A stretch of DNA of 64,000 nucleotides from Terrabacter tumescens (lineage in GTDB: Bacteria > Actinomycetota > Actinomycetes > Actinomycetales > Dermatophilaceae). Below, piece by piece: positions 27,623 through 37,071 of this stretch (position 1 is the first letter of the stretch; each line of letters opens with the position of its first letter). The translations under genes were made by a program, and so were the position numbers. The stretch is taken from positions 783,428 through 847,427 of the forward strand of contig NZ_BMNZ01000001.1 in NCBI RefSeq assembly GCF_014646815.1, read 5' to 3'. The notes beneath the pieces are model-generated. The model saw only the letters and a list, made by a program, of their open reading frames with translations, searched no databases and was not told the origin of the DNA.

Positions 27623-28924
27623 TCACCCGGCTGACAGGCCGACCAGGACCTGCAGCTCGTCGGCCACCGCCGCGACAAGGCTCTCGAAGTCCGGCAGTGC
27701 CGCGACGTCCGCGGTGACCGCGATGGTCAGCCTCCCGGCATACGACGTCATGGCGGGTGCACGAGCGCACCTCCTGGGCCGTCGGCACGTACGGCAGCAT
27801 CGCGAGGACCCGCCGGCCGGCGAGGTACTGCACCCGCCCCGGCCCGGGCACGTTGGATGCCACGACGTTGACTCGTCCCTGCCCCGACCTGCCGTAGCGA
27901 CGCGCTCCCCAGGGGAAGAGCAGCGCCGGGATGTGGTCGGCCATGCGCACCACCGCAGCCGTGGCTGCCGGGATCCCGCGCGCCTTCTGCTCGGCGGTCC
28001 ATGCGGCGACCGCCCGGAGGCGCGACGCGGGGTCCGGGAGGTCGACAGGCAGCTCGACGAACATCGCCGACGCCAGGTTGCCCACGTGGGCACGGCCGGT
28101 CACCGAGTCCGGGGTCCTGCTCGAGACGGGCACCATGGCCCTCAGCACGACGCCGTCGACCGGGTCGCCACGCTCGGTGAGGAAGCGGCGGTAGGCGCCC
28201 GCCAGGGCGGCCAGGTAGACGTCGTTGACCGTGCAGCGAGCGGCTCGTGCAGTGCGTCTCACGTCGGCCAGGTCAGCGCCGGTCCAACCCCAGCGTCGAG
28301 CCGCACCCAGCGGGCCCGCGAGCACGCTCGGTGGCAGGTCGGGCCGGAGCACCTGGGTGAGGCCGAGACGCAGCTCGCGGAGGCGACGACCGCTCGCACG
28401 ACCGCCCGGACGGCGCGCACGGGGAGCATCGCCAGCCAGGTCAGGACGTCGGTCAGCACCGCTGTCGCCGCGGCATCGGGTCGGCTCGCGGCGGCCTGTG
28501 CACCTGGTGCTGGGAGCACCGGTACGTCCGTGAGCAGCATCCGCACCAGGTCCGCCCCGGTGCGCCCGTCCACCATCGTGTGGTGCGCCTTGAGCACCAG
28601 CGCCCAGCGACCGTCGGAGAGGCCGGCGGCGAGCTGCTCGTCGTCGCCGGGGCTGTCGAGCTCCGCGTCGTGGAGGTGGGCCCCGAGGTCGACCTCGCCG
28701 CCGTCCACCCAGACGGGCCGGCCGAGCTCGAGCGGCATCCGCAGCACCCGCCGGCGGTGCAGCTGCACCTGGGCGAGGCTCGCCTCGACCTGCTGCCGCA
28801 GCACGGGGGCCTCGGGACAGGGGCCCTCGAGGACCAGGACCGTGCCGACGTGCAGCGTCTGCGTCGCGGTGTCCATCGGCAGGAAGATCGCGTCGAGAGC
28901 GCTGAGCCGGTGCACCCGGTCCAC
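27623..28924 (-). pseudogene. wax ester synthase/diacylglycerol acyltransferase (WS/DGAT), two frameshifts
   Basis: Reading from a GTG near 28924, frame one gives HRLSALDAIFLPMDTATQTL and the catalytic HHTMVDG (HHxxxDG), ending near 28385 at VRAVVRAVVA. Frame two continues with LRELRLGLTQVLRPDLPPSV, CTVNDVYLAALAGAYRRFL, VNVVASNVPGPG and AMLPYVPTAQEV to about 27768. Frame three supplies the C-terminus (MTSYAGRLTIAVTADVAALP, then VADELQVLVGLSAG). All conserved blocks are present, so both lesions look like single-base indels. The enzyme would make triacylglycerol or wax esters. Recent pseudogene and assembly error are both possible. Confidence 0.8.
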
Positions 28925-29107
28925 GCCTCCAGTTTCGCAGGCACGGTGGCAGGCGTCTGCCGATCCACTGGTACCTGACCCACCTGCTCGCGACCGTGTC
29001 GTCGCCCACGGGCGACCGGTAGGTGAGAGGGTCGAGGCGCCGCCCGTCACCGACCCGTCGGGCTGACCTCGATGACGGCACCGCCACCCAGCAAGGAGCC
29101 CCCTGCC

Positions 29108-29473
29108 ATGGACATGCGCCTGGAACTCGTCCCCCTCCCCACGACCGACGTCGACGCGAGCTTGGCGTTCTACACCGACGGCATGGGGTTCGGCCTCGAC
29201 CACGACGTCGAGCCGGGCAACGGCATGCGCGTCGTGCAGCTGACTCCCCCGGGCTCGGGCTGCTCGATCGTCATCGGCGTCGGCATGAGCGCCCCCGACG
29301 CCCCTCGCGTGCAGAACCTCCACCTCGTCGTCGACGACATCGACGCGGCGCGGCAGCTGCTCGTCGGCAACGGCGTCGACGTGTCACCGGTGCAGGACAT
29401 GGGAGGCGTCAAGTACGCCCACCTCAGTGACCCGGACGGCAACACGTGGGCACTCCAGCAGATCCCCCGGTGA
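29108..29473 (+). CDS. VOC (glyoxalase/bleomycin-resistance fold) family protein
   Basis: 121 aa with the paired beta-alpha-beta-beta-beta modules of the VOC fold: LELVPLPTTDVDASLAFYTD at the N-terminus and VQNLHLVVDDIDAARQLLVG in the middle, ending YAHLSDPDGNTWALQQI. The metal-ligand positions resemble those of small stand-alone VOC dioxygenase or resistance proteins, but no substrate can be assigned. AAGGAG precedes the ATG. It overlaps the next gene by GTGA. Confidence 0.88.
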   Translation: MDMRLELVPLPTTDVDASLAFYTDGMGFGLDHDVEPGNGMRVVQLTPPGSGCSIVIGVGMSAPDAPRVQNLHLVVDDIDAARQLLVGNGVDVSPVQDMGGVKYAHLSDPDGNTWALQQIPR

Positions 29474-30009
29474 GCGCGGGACGGCTGCTCGTGCGTCCGA
29501 CGCGCGCCGAGGAGCGGGCCGTGCTGCCCGGGGACGAGCTCGTGGACGCGGACGTCGTCATGGACCGGGCCTTCACTCTGAGCGCTCCTCCCGACGGGGT
29601 CTGGCCGTGGCTCGTCCAGCTCGGCAAGGAACGGGCCGGGTGGTACCTCCCCATGGCCGTCGAACGGGCCGTCCGCCGCTCGCGCCGCGCCCTACGCCGT
29701 CTCGACCCGGCGCTGCAGGGGCTCGGCGTGGGGGACATCATCCCGGACTGGGGCGGGGCGCACGCGACCTTCACCGTCGTGTCGCTGGAGCCTGGGTCCC
29801 ATCTGCTCTTCGGCTCGACCCGAGGCCGGATGCAGCTGACATGGTGCCTGCGGCTCCAGCCGGTCGGCACGGAACGGACACGCCTGCACCTGCGCCTGCG
29901 GCTCGGACCCGTGCGCCACCCGCGGCTGGCCACCGTGGCCGGCGGCTTCGTGGACCTCGTGACGGTGGCTGGTCTCGCCGCAGGCCTCGAGGAGCGCCTG
30001 ACGCGCTGA
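29470..30009 (+). CDS. SRPBCC-like conserved hypothetical protein
   Basis: A 179-aa protein. MDRAFTLSAPPDGVWPWLVQ and KERAGWYLP near the N-terminus, then a run of beta strands (HATFTVVSLEPGSHLLFG, TWCLRLQPVGTERTRLHLRL), match the pattern of START/SRPBCC-fold hydrophobic-ligand proteins of actinobacteria. The C-terminal helix follows (VTVAGLAAGLEERL). No catalytic residues are evident. It is coupled to the VOC gene by a 4-nt overlap, so the two may act on one ligand. Confidence 0.78.
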   Translation: MSAGRLLVRPTRAEERAVLPGDELVDADVVMDRAFTLSAPPDGVWPWLVQLGKERAGWYLPMAVERAVRRSRRALRRLDPALQGLGVGDIIPDWGGAHATFTVVSLEPGSHLLFGSTRGRMQLTWCLRLQPVGTERTRLHLRLRLGPVRHPRLATVAGGFVDLVTVAGLAAGLEERLTR

Positions 30010-30072
30010 GACGGGCCGGCCACCCGGCCACGAGCGAGCCCGCACCCCGCGCGACCCGCACCCCGCGCGACC

Positions 30073-32004
30073 TCACGGTGCGGGGGTGGCCCCCACGGTG
30101 GTCGACTCGAGCTCCGGTCGCTCGGGGCGCGGCGGGCGCTCGGCGGCCTGCTCGTCGAACTGGGTCGCGTGCAGGTCGGCGTAGAGGCCGCCCCGGGCGA
30201 GCAGCTCCGAGTGCCGACCCGTCTCGACGACTCGGCCGTGGTCGAGCACGACGATGAGGTCGGCCTGGCGGATCGTCGACAGCCGGTGTGCGATGACGAT
30301 GGACGTGCGGCCCTCGAGCGCCGCGTCGAGGGCGCGCTGCACGGCGACCTCGGACTCGGAGTCGAGGTGCGCGGTGGCCTCGTCGAGCACGACGACGTCG
30401 GGGGCCTTGAGGAGCAGGCGCGCGATGGCGAGCCGCTGCTTCTCACCGCCGCTGAGTCGATGGCCACGGTCGCCGACGACGGTGTCGAGGCCCTCGGGAA
30501 GCTCGGCGACCAGGTCGCTGATCTGGGCCGCGCCCAGGGCCGCGTGGATCTGCTCGTCGGTCGCGTCGGGGCGGGCGTAGAGCAGGTTGGCGCGGATCGT
30601 GTCGTGGAAGAGGTGCGCCTCCTGCGTCACGACCCCGACGCGGTCGCGCAGCGACGTCATGGTCACGTCGCGCAGGTCACGGCCGCCGATGCGCACCGTG
30701 CCCTCGCTCGGGTCGTAGAGCCGGGACACGAGCGAGGTCAACGTCGTCTTGCCCGCACCCGACGGGCCGACGAGGGCGACGAGGTGGCCGGCCGGGGCAG
30801 TGACGGTGATGTCGTGGAGCACGACGCCGCTGCCGCGCCGGTCACCCGAGGCGACGGACTCGAGGGAGGCCAGCGAGACCTCGTCGGCCGAGGGGTAGCG
30901 GAACGCCACGTGGTCGAGCTCGACACCGAGCGGACCGTCCGGCAGCGGCTCGGCGCCGGGGCGCTCCTTGACGAGGGGCTCGAGGTCGAGCACCTCGAAG
31001 ACACGCTCGAAGGAGATGAGCGCCGTCATGATGTCGACGCGGACGTTGGACAGCGACGTCAGCGGACCGTAGAGGCGGCCGAGCAGGGCCGCCAGCGCCA
31101 GGAGCGTGCCGACCGACAGCGTGCCGCTCACCGCCATGACGCCGCCGAAGCCGTAGACCATCGCCGTGGCGAGCGCCGCGACGAGGGTCAGGGCGGCCAT
31201 GAAGACCGTGCGGTTGAGCGCGATCTGGATACCGATGTCGCGGACGCGGCCGGCACGCTCGGCGTACTCGGCCTCCTCGCGCGCGGGCGTGCCGAAGAGC
31301 TTGACGAGCAGGGCGCCGGCGACGTTGAAGCGCTCGGTCATCCGCGTGCCCATGTCGGCGTTGAGGGTCATCTGCCGGTGCGAGAGGCTCGCGAGTCGCT
31401 TGCCCATGACCTTGGCCGGGATGAGGAAGAGCGGGACGAGCAGGAGTGAGCCCAGCGTCAGCTGCCACGACAGGGCGAGCATCGCGCCGACGACGAGCAC
31501 GACCGACACGACGTTGGAGACGACGTTGGACAGCACCGACGTGAAGGCCTGCTGGGCGCCGACGACGTCGTTGTTGAGGCGCGAGACGAGCGAGCCCGTC
31601 TGAGCCCGGGTGAAGAAGGCGATCGGCTGGCGCAGGACGTGCCCGAAGACCTGGGTGCGGAGGTCGTTGATGAGGCCCTCGCCGATGCGCGAGGAGTACC
31701 ACCGCGAGACCACGGTGAGGCCGGCGTCGACGATCGCGATGGCCGCGACGACGAGAGAGAGGCGCACGACGACGGACGAGTCCTTGGGGATGACGCCGTC
31801 GTCGACGAGGCTCTTGAGCAGCAGCGGCACGGTGACGACGAGCACCGAGTCGAGGACCACGACCGCGAGGAAGGCGATGATCGCCTTGCGGTAGGGCCCG
31901 GCATACGTCAGGACCCGTCGACGGGTGCCCGGAGCGAGGCTCCGGTCGGCCACCGACGAGTCACGCGACATCGATCGCATCGCCATCCACGGCTGCATGC
32001 CCAC
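30073..32004 (-). CDS. ABC exporter, fused permease and ATP-binding domains
   Basis: A 643-aa type-IV ABC half-transporter. Six membrane helices occupy about residues 35-330. The ATPase follows, with GPSGAGKTTLTSLVSRLYDP (Walker A), LSGGEKQRLAIARLLL (signature), VVVLDEATAHLD (Walker B) and VIAHRLSTIRQAD (H-loop). It presumably works as a homodimer exporting lipids or drugs. The GTG start at 32004 has AGGAGG 8 nt upstream. Downstream of its stop is a duplicated CGCACCCCGCGCGACC sequence. Confidence 0.92.
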   Translation of the reverse strand: MGMQPWMAMRSMSRDSSVADRSLAPGTRRRVLTYAGPYRKAIIAFLAVVVLDSVLVVTVPLLLKSLVDDGVIPKDSSVVVRLSLVVAAIAIVDAGLTVVSRWYSSRIGEGLINDLRTQVFGHVLRQPIAFFTRAQTGSLVSRLNNDVVGAQQAFTSVLSNVVSNVVSVVLVVGAMLALSWQLTLGSLLLVPLFLIPAKVMGKRLASLSHRQMTLNADMGTRMTERFNVAGALLVKLFGTPAREEAEYAERAGRVRDIGIQIALNRTVFMAALTLVAALATAMVYGFGGVMAVSGTLSVGTLLALAALLGRLYGPLTSLSNVRVDIMTALISFERVFEVLDLEPLVKERPGAEPLPDGPLGVELDHVAFRYPSADEVSLASLESVASGDRRGSGVVLHDITVTAPAGHLVALVGPSGAGKTTLTSLVSRLYDPSEGTVRIGGRDLRDVTMTSLRDRVGVVTQEAHLFHDTIRANLLYARPDATDEQIHAALGAAQISDLVAELPEGLDTVVGDRGHRLSGGEKQRLAIARLLLKAPDVVVLDEATAHLDSESEVAVQRALDAALEGRTSIVIAHRLSTIRQADLIVVLDHGRVVETGRHSELLARGGLYADLHATQFDEQAAERPPRPERPELESTTVGATPAP

Positions 32005-32073
32005 TGCACAGACCTCCTGTAGTCCCTTGATCCAACCGCGCGGGACCGACAGCGATTCCCCGGGCCGCCGATG

Positions 32074-32847
32074 TCAGGCTCCGGAGCCCCCGAGCATCGC
32101 CTGGAGCAGACCGGTCTGCGCCTCGCGCTCGCGGGCGAGCTGGGCGTCGCGGTCACCGGCCATGGCCCCGCGCAGCAGGGGCTTGAGCGCGCGCAGGGCG
32201 GCGTCCGGCGCCGCGAGCAGTGCCTCGACGAGCGACTCGGTCGCCTCCTCCAGGTCTGCCGCGGGCGCGAGCGCGCCGACGAGCCCCATGGCGTGCGCCT
32301 CGGGGGCCGAGACCTTGCGACCGGTCGCGCAGATCTCGAGGGCCCGGGCGTAGCCGACGATGTGGACGAGGGGCCCGGTGCCGCCGAGGTCGGGCACGAG
32401 CCCGAGGCTCGTCTCGCGCATCGCGAACCATGCGTCGAGCGCCGCGATCCGCAGGTCGGCGGCCAGGGCGAGCTGGAAGCCGGCGCCAATCGCGTAGCCG
32501 TGCACCTGGGCGACGACGACGGCCGGGCAGTCGGCCCACGCCGTGAACCCCTCCTGGTAGGCCGCGATGCCCCGCTGGATCGCCTCCGCGCCTCCACCGG
32601 CGAGCTCGACGACGCTCTCCTCGCCGGGCACGCCCTCCGGCGTGAACATGCCGGTGTCGATGCCGGCCGAGAACGCGTCACCCGCTCCGCGAAGGACGAC
32701 GACGCGTACGTCCTCGGGGACGGAGCGCGCCTCGTCGGCCAGCGCGGCCCACAGCGACGGGGTCTGCGCGTTGCGCTTCTCCGGGTGGTCGAGCGTGAGG
32801 GTGCGGACGGGCCCGTCGGTCTCGACGAGGAGGTGCGGATGCGTCAT
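32074..32847 (-). CDS. enoyl-CoA hydratase/isomerase family protein
   Basis: A 257-aa crotonase-fold protein: VRTLTLDHPEKRNAQTPSLW at the N-terminus, VLRGAGDAFSAGIDTGMF for the first oxyanion-hole segment, VHGYAIGAGFQLALAADLRI for the second, and ETSLGLVPDLGGTGPLVHIV near the active site. The second catalytic Glu of true hydratases appears replaced (VPD), so the reaction could be isomerisation or another crotonase chemistry. The ATG lies exactly 6 nt behind TAGCCT (leaderless). Confidence 0.9.
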   Translation of the reverse strand: MTHPHLLVETDGPVRTLTLDHPEKRNAQTPSLWAALADEARSVPEDVRVVVLRGAGDAFSAGIDTGMFTPEGVPGEESVVELAGGGAEAIQRGIAAYQEGFTAWADCPAVVVAQVHGYAIGAGFQLALAADLRIAALDAWFAMRETSLGLVPDLGGTGPLVHIVGYARALEICATGRKVSAPEAHAMGLVGALAPAADLEEATESLVEALLAAPDAALRALKPLLRGAMAGDRDAQLAREREAQTGLLQAMLGGSGA

Positions 32848-32889
32848 GCCCGCAGGCTACCCGCGGGTCACCGAGCCGTCCCGCGGGAC

Positions 32890-33090
32890 TCAGGCTGCCG
32901 CGGACACGCCCGCGTGGGTGGGCACGACGACACGCAGAACGCCCCAACCGGTGACGGACGCCGGCTGCACGATCTCCACCCGGAAGACGCGCGCACAGTC
33001 CAGGCACGACCAGGCCGCGGTCGGGTCGGGGAACGGCGTCACGTCGTCGCCCGAGCAGAACGGGCAGCTGAGGTGGTGGTCGGCTGGCAT
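32890..33090 (-). CDS. small zinc-ribbon-like protein
   Basis: 66 aa beginning MPADHHLSCPFCSGDDVTPF and containing CLDCARVFRVEIV: two Cys-x2-Cys knuckles separated by about 22 residues, a classical zinc ribbon. No function can be given; such tiny ribbons are often partners of metabolic enzymes in actinobacteria. A good promoter (TTGACT, 17 nt, TTGTAT) lies 33-60 nt upstream. The ribosome site is weak. Confidence 0.72.
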   Translation of the reverse strand: MPADHHLSCPFCSGDDVTPFPDPTAAWSCLDCARVFRVEIVQPASVTGWGVLRVVVPTHAGVSAAA

Positions 33091-33119
33091 GACGACCAGT
33101 GTGCTGACGTGCCCCGCCA

Positions 33120-33151
33120 CATACAATAACCGTCCATTATGTGAGTCAACA
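33120..33151 (-). promoter_or_regulatory. sigma70-like promoter with overlapping inverted repeat, for the zinc-ribbon gene
   Basis: On the minus strand, TTGACT (33151-33146) is followed after 17 nt by TTGTAT (33128-33123). An inverted repeat CACATA-N14-TATGTG (33120-33145) covers the spacer and -10 box, as an operator would. The site is AT-rich against a very GC-rich background. Placement is convincing; the regulator is unknown. Confidence 0.55.
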
Positions 33152-33179
33152 GCAATGCTTATGCATGCCGGGGCGTCCG

Positions 33180-33893
33180 TCACTGCCCCATGGCACCGAT
33201 GGCACGTGCGATCACGAGCAGCGAGGTCAGCAGTGCCGCCGTCGCCTCGAGCCCCATGAGCGCCTTGGCGCGCGCGGTCAGGGGCATCGTGTCGGTCGGG
33301 CTGAACGCGCTCGAGTTGGTCAGCGACACGTAGAGGTAGTCGATGAACTCCGGCCGCCAGTTGGTGCGCACGCTCGAGGTGGCCGAGACCTCGAGCACCG
33401 CATCCTGGTTCTCGTCCTGGGAGAAGCGCCAGTCGGCCGGGGGCATCCGGTCGCGGGCGACGGTGTGGCGCACGACGGGACCGCCGCGGTCGATCTCCCA
33501 GAACAGCAGCCCGAAACCGATGACGTTGGTGAGCCACACCTGCATGCCCGCCAGCAGCAGGGGCATCCCGTCGGGCTTCCCGGAGGTCAGCGCGCGCACG
33601 AGCATCGCGAGCGCGACGAGGTTGGTGGCGATGACGAGGCAGGCCAGGACGATCGACACGCCACGCGACCAGCGGGTCTGGCGGACCAGCCGCCGGGGGT
33701 TGGTGACGAGCAGCGCCACCAGCAGGACGAGCTCGACGGCCGGGATGGCGAGACGGGGACCGACGAGCAGGCTCTCCGGGAGGACGGCATACGCGAGCGC
33801 CGCCACGACGACGGCGAGGGCCGGCCACAGACGGTTCTCCCCCGCGCTCGAACGGGTCTCGTGCCGGCGTCGAATCGTCCTGCTGGCTGCCAT
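33180..33893 (-). CDS. DUF1345-like integral membrane protein
   Basis: A 237-aa protein with about five to six membrane segments. The C-terminal part, YLYVSLTNSSAFSPTDTMPL followed by two helices, resembles the pore-like region of DUF1345 and of two-helix cation channels. This similarity is from memory of the family pattern and channel activity is inference. TACGTT lies 6 nt before the ATG, consistent with a leaderless transcript. Confidence 0.75.
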   Translation of the reverse strand: MAASRTIRRRHETRSSAGENRLWPALAVVVAALAYAVLPESLLVGPRLAIPAVELVLLVALLVTNPRRLVRQTRWSRGVSIVLACLVIATNLVALAMLVRALTSGKPDGMPLLLAGMQVWLTNVIGFGLLFWEIDRGGPVVRHTVARDRMPPADWRFSQDENQDAVLEVSATSSVRTNWRPEFIDYLYVSLTNSSAFSPTDTMPLTARAKALMGLEATAALLTSLLVIARAIGAMGQ

Positions 33894-33929
33894 GGCGACA
33901 ACGTACCCACAGCGGCGCCTGCGCGAGGG

Positions 33930-35528
<1,599 letters not shown>

Positions 35529-35557
35529 GGCATTCCTCCTATCGGTGCCGCACTACG

Positions 35558-35878
35558 TCAGCGGCCGGACAACCCCACCAGTCTAGGAGCCGCGGAGGGG
35601 TGCTCTCGACGCGTCATCGCTTCGGCGCCCTCGTGGCACTGCGCACAGTCGCACGTCCGGGACGCGTGCATCGTGCCCGCGTTGCGCTGGGTGCCCGGCT
35701 CCCACAACGGCTCGCGAATGCCGTGTGGCGAGCTGTACGTCGGCAGCAGGGTCGGCGCGGGGTCGGGGTCGGCGCTCCCGGCCCGGCAGCAGCGGCACGA
35801 GGTGTAGCCGCCGTTGCCGGCCTCGTGCCAGGCGGACTGGTGACCGCACCCGCGGCAGAGATGGACGAGCACGCTCAC
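35558..35878 (-). CDS. Cys-rich conserved hypothetical protein
   Basis: A 106-aa protein: VHLCRGCGHQSAWHEAGNGG, then CRCCRAG, and CDCAQCHEG near residue 75, giving several Cys pairs suitable for zinc. The middle (TLLPTYSSPHGIREPLWEPG) is not low-complexity. It starts at a GTG that overlaps the stop of the MerR-clamp gene by 4 nt, so it is translationally coupled to that regulator and may be part of its function. Not recognised as a named family. Confidence 0.65.
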   Translation of the reverse strand: MSVLVHLCRGCGHQSAWHEAGNGGYTSCRCCRAGSADPDPAPTLLPTYSSPHGIREPLWEPGTQRNAGTMHASRTCDCAQCHEGAEAMTRREHPSAAPRLVGLSGR

Positions 35879-36990
35879 GGGCGCACGCCGTCGGGCGCCA
35901 CGGGCATGAGCACGGAGAAGCCGGCGCCGTCGCCGCGGATGGCGAGGGGCCGGTGGGGCCCGTCGAGCACGAGCGTCGGCCGCGTCCCGGCGACGGCGAG
36001 CGCCTCCTGGAGGAACGTCGGGTCGACGAGCACGTCGGCGACGGCGTCGTCGTCCGGCGGGGCGAGCTGCACGCGGCCGTCGAGGACGACGAGGCCCACG
36101 GACTCCGTCCCGATCGGCAGCTGTGACCGGAGCCCTCCGGCGTCGGCCGCGCCCCGGTCGGGGCCGCCACCGACGACGGCCCGGTAGTCCGGGAAGGAGC
36201 CCGGCACCACGGCGGTCGCGAACAGCTCGCCACCCACGCTCGCACCGACCTGCTCGGCGGTCACGTCGAGGTCCACCTCGGTGTCGTCCTCGCAGTCCCG
36301 GCACGCGTCGGCGACGCGGTCGGCCCAGTCGACGGGGACGACGGCCGTGAGCCGGTCGCCCACCGGCACCGAGGACCCGACCACCGAGGACCCGACGACC
36401 GGAGCCCAGCCGACCGCGAGCCGGTAGCGGTCCGAGGCGACGCAGCGCACCTCCCCGTCGCCCACCTCGACGAGCATCCCGGTCAGCACGCTGAGGTCGG
36501 GTCCGCCCGGCGCACCGGCGACCGGCTCCCCCGGGGCCACCGCGAAGCGGACCGACCCGATCGCGGCCGCGAGCTCTCCGGCCCGCACGGTGACCCGGCG
36601 CGACGCGCCGACGGCCCGGTCGCGCTCGGCGAGCAGCGCCAGGGTGCGGCGGATCTCCGCCCGGGCGTCGGCGAGCCCGTCGACGAGCCGCTGCTCGTGG
36701 GCGGCGACGACGTCGGCGGCGGCACCCGAGGCACCGCGGGCGTCCTCGTCGAGCACGAGCGCGACCTCGGCGAGCGGCATGCCGACCCGGCGCAGCGACG
36801 CGAGGAGGCGGGCGGCGCGGACCTGCGACACGGCATACCTCCGGTAGCCCGTCAGGGCGTCGACGTCGGCGGGCACGAGCACGCCCTCACGGTCGTAGAA
36901 GCGCAGGGCGCTCGCGGTCAGCCCGCTGCGGCGGGCGACCTCTCCGATGGTCAGCAGGCGGTCCGGCTCGGACGCGGCGGGGGCGGGCAT
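35875..36990 (-). CDS. MerR-family regulator fused to a DnaN (sliding-clamp)-like domain
   Basis: A 371-aa protein. Residues 10-80 are a MerR winged helix (LLTIGEVARRSGLTASALRF, then LTGYRRYAVSQVRAARLLAS). Residues 80-130 form the expected coiled-coil helix. Residues 135-371 resemble the beta-clamp fold of DNA polymerase III: VTVRAGELAAAIGSVRFAVA, VEVGDGEVRCVASDRYRLAV (like the clamp TDGHRLA strand), VPGSFPDYRAVV, VDPTFLQEALAVAG and FSVLMPVAP at the end, where clamps have their MPMRL tail. The clamp-like part may sense ligand, contact DNA or dimerise. A candidate operator lies just upstream. No SD sequence is evident at the ATG. Confidence 0.85.
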   Translation of the reverse strand: MPAPAASEPDRLLTIGEVARRSGLTASALRFYDREGVLVPADVDALTGYRRYAVSQVRAARLLASLRRVGMPLAEVALVLDEDARGASGAAADVVAAHEQRLVDGLADARAEIRRTLALLAERDRAVGASRRVTVRAGELAAAIGSVRFAVAPGEPVAGAPGGPDLSVLTGMLVEVGDGEVRCVASDRYRLAVGWAPVVGSSVVGSSVPVGDRLTAVVPVDWADRVADACRDCEDDTEVDLDVTAEQVGASVGGELFATAVVPGSFPDYRAVVGGGPDRGAADAGGLRSQLPIGTESVGLVVLDGRVQLAPPDDDAVADVLVDPTFLQEALAVAGTRPTLVLDGPHRPLAIRGDGAGFSVLMPVAPDGVRP

Positions 36991-37008
36991 GAGGAGAACA
37001 CTGGGCCC

Positions 37009-37034
37009 TCGACCGGGTCGAAGGTCAAGACCCG
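37009..37034. promoter_or_regulatory. nested palindromes between divergent merR-clamp and GH63-like genes
   Basis: TCGACC-G-GGTCGA (37009-37021) is a perfect 13-bp palindrome, and CGGGTC-N9-GACCCG (37014-37034) overlaps it. Both lie in the 81-nt interval between divergent starts, where an autoregulating MerR protein normally binds. The assignment to this regulator is inference from position. Confidence 0.5.
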
Positions 37035-37071
37035 TAACGACGTCGACACATCGATGCAGCACCATGTCCCC

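Noticed and set aside
30025..30072. Duplicated CGCACCCCGCGCGACC as a functional element
   Set aside because: Two copies of a GC-rich 16-mer at the end of the ABC exporter gene are easily explained by slippage; no symmetry or phasing suggests a site.
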